Source: Amoebidium appalachense
Lineage: Eukaryota > Ichthyosporea
Direction: 5' to 3'
DNA length: 64,000 nt
Assembly: GCA_963693365.1 (NCBI GenBank)
Contig: CAVNZM010000008.1
Coordinates: 10,292,001-10,356,000 of the forward strand
The position numbers and the translations under genes are program-made. Below are positions 58,607-64,000 of this stretch, piece by piece; position 1 is the first letter of the stretch; every line of letters begins with the position of its first letter. Below the pieces are notes generated by a model, which saw nothing but the letters and a program-made list of their open reading frames with translations, was not told the origin of the DNA and ran no database searches.

Positions 58607-60125
58607 AAAAGCCGTCAACGGTCAAAAATATTCACCAACCAACGACTGAGCATATGTTATGCTCGGGGATTGCGATTTACACACCACACAGACAAACACA
58701 AATGCAAATACGCACATAAATTTACGCGGACACATACACCTGCGCTTGTCAATACACCTGCCCACACACAAAAAATGTCGGTGGAAGTTCTTAATGGCTT
58801 TTTTCTTTCACTCATGTGCTAGGCTGTTGTTTTTGTTAGGTATAATAGTACGGGCCGAACTGTGCGGTCTTCTTGAAGGTTAGAATCGAATACATGATTG
58901 ACTATTGCTGCTGTCAAGAGTTTTCTCGTTCAGGGTTTATGTTATGGGAACTTTATAGTACTAAAATCATGTTGGCTTGATTCCTGTGGTGTTTGACTCC
59001 AATACACAGTGTGGACGACCATGATCTTGCATCTTAAAATAGACATGTGTCGCCCTTGTGGTCTGTAAATTAAATTCGACTATGTTTAAATTTAATACTC
59101 GTTCGTGGATTATGCGGCACGGCCATCGATCGATATCTGTGTGTCTTACAGCGGCGCTTTTGTGAAATTCTGGGAGCTATTTTTCTCTCACTTGTACCGA
59201 TAAGGGCTTGATAACGTTTTCCAACACAAGGACATTAGCTGGTGGCTTTGACAAATTATCGGTTTGTACATTTGATGTGGTGTGTTTTTGCGAGCATTCT
59301 ATCGGAAATAGGAAGTATAAGAGAATATATATAATGAAACTAATCTCCCTTTGGTCCTTTCGATATTCAAGTCCTTCCTTTCACTTTTGTGGTGTTGCAA
59401 TTAGTTGATGTATATCCCTTTTCTGATTTTCCTGTTATGGTAGCCATTAGGTATCGTGTACCCTAGTTTGATGTAGAACAGACTTGTGCATTGCCCGGTG
59501 CCTGTGCACAATGCACTCAATTATATAAATCCGGTGTCAGAACAAATTGTCCTCGTGCCTCCCCCCTCCCCCCCCCCCCCCTCCCTCCCTCTCCGACCAC
59601 CACCACCCCGGCCCCTTGATTTTCCCTTTTTTTTTTTTTTTTTGGACCCCCCCCCCCCCGTCAAACCCCCCCCCTCCCCCCCCCCGGCGTCCAAAAAAAA
59701 AAAAAAAAAAAAGGAAAATCAAGGGGCCGGGGTGGTGGTGGTCGGAGAGGGGGGAGGGAGGGGGGGGGGGGGGGGGGGGGGGGGGAGGGCACACTCAGAA
59801 AGAGAACGAGGAAAGAGATCTAGAGAGCGAGAGAGAGAGAGAAGAAATTACCATGACCACGTGCACCACCACCGCCGGCCATGCACACTGGGCTGGCCCT
59901 GGACCTGGCACTCTCGGACACAACGTATAAAATTATGGTGCAACTTGCCCACATGCTGTACTCAACATGATGGCCTTTCAAACCAGTTTGAACCTGGACA
60001 GCTTATGCGCATGTGCACGATCACGAGCGACACCCATAGCTAGGTATAAGTCAACCTGCCCTTACGTACAGGTAATCCCCCCTCCTCCCCCCCCCCCCCC
60101 CCCCCCCTCCCCCCCACACACACAC

Positions 60126-60161
<36 letters not shown>

Positions 60162-60897
60162 GTGGCGCGCGCACACGTGCACACACACACGTGTACACTG
60201 TACACACACCGGGGCCCGTGACATGTACACACTACACAGGTGCGCAGCCGCGTGACTGTGTGTAATCGATATCGCACCAATGAAAACACGCGAGCATGAT
60301 GAAAATGATCGAATTGATGCTTTTAGATTAGTCATATATGGCTTATAAGTTATAACGGCGCAATTTACATGTATGCATTGGTTTATCACCGAACCTGCTC
60401 TGTTCATCTGTTTTTTAATTGGTTGTTTGTCATTTATGGCTCATGCTTATTGCATTCCATTGCATACCAGTGCCCCATATTGGTGCAAAAGCACAAAGCA
60501 TGCCTGAGTGTACCTACACGGTTTGTTTGAGACGGAAAGAACAACAATGTTGTAGTGAACTGGAGTGAGTTCAACTGAGTTGCCTATTTTTTAAGTGTCA
60601 CGTTGACGGTCAGCGTAAGTACGAGATATCTTTTGTGATTACTCAGATCTTTTTAAACGATATTAGTGCAATGACAATCCAGTAGAAAATTTTCGGAAAG
60701 GGCCTTGTCTGGCCTTGTCATGCATGACTGGCGGCTGTCTGAAACATACCCAACATACAACTCACTTGCCAAGTGGTGACTAGAAATCATCGCACTAAAT
60801 TAGCAACCAAGCACATTACACGACGTTTTTGCGCAGACCAGAGCCTTACAATACCGTTTTTTGGGAACGTTTTGAGTCCGACACAGAGCGCGCAAAC
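58607..60897. other. Intergenic region between PLC-gamma B and the F-box gene
   Basis: About 2.3 kb with no recognised exon. It contains a candidate ATTAAA poly(A) signal at 59069-59074 (463 nt after the PLC-gamma stop), a long inverted repeat at 59575-59765, C runs and a CA array at 60115-60160. The rest is unique AT-rich sequence. Confidence 0.55.
59575..59765. repeat. Long inverted repeat (hairpin)
   Basis: The left arm (59575-59647) and right arm (59689-59765) are near-perfect reverse complements. They share GACCACCACCACCCCGGCCC / GGGCCGGGGTGGTGGTGGTC, a T/A homopolymer and GGAC/GTCC at the loop border. The loop is about 41 bases of C-rich sequence. Confidence 0.93.

Positions 60898-64000
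<3,103 letters not shown>

Overview
The window reads as nuclear DNA of an intron-rich eukaryote, most likely a unicellular holozoan (a relative of animals). Two genes encode the animal-type phospholipase C gamma layout (split PH, tandem SH2, SH3, X/Y barrel, C2). Exons are short, have GT-AG borders (one GC-AG) and join in phase across long introns. Introns and spacers are loaded with (CA)n, (GT)n, (CT)n and poly-C/G tracts. The lineage is an inference; no sequence search was possible.

Layout. (1) 314-9737, + strand: the 3' part of a PLC-gamma paralogue (A), entering at its SH3 exon and ending in a coiled-coil tail with an NPxY motif. (2) 9738-17177: no recognised gene, but an isolated CCAAT/CArG-box cluster at 12889-13042. 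(3) 17178-18344, +: a single-exon AGC-family kinase with a TATA/CCAAT promoter. (4) 30123-19737, - strand: an 11-exon VAT1-like quinone oxidoreductase of 385 residues, with a 1.4 kb satellite of 35-bp units in one intron. (5) 31709-58606, +: a complete 35-exon PLC-gamma (B) that ends in a C1 domain and carries an apparent 1-nt frameshift in its SH3 exon. (6) 60898 to the right edge, +: the 5' part of an F-box/leucine-rich-repeat gene.

The two PLC-gamma genes share exon phases and even identical exon lengths, so they are duplicates that differ mainly in the tail (NPxY in A, C1 in B). The oxidoreductase and PLC-gamma B are divergent and share a 1.6 kb upstream region. The kinase and the oxidoreductase converge.

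The most unusual pattern is that decayed tandem copies of splice junctions (acceptor or donor plus neighbouring exon bases) lie inside the adjoining introns at about nine places in three genes. A second is a dispersed repeat of about 110 bp in five introns. A third is exons bracketed by complementary (CA)n and (GT)n tracts.
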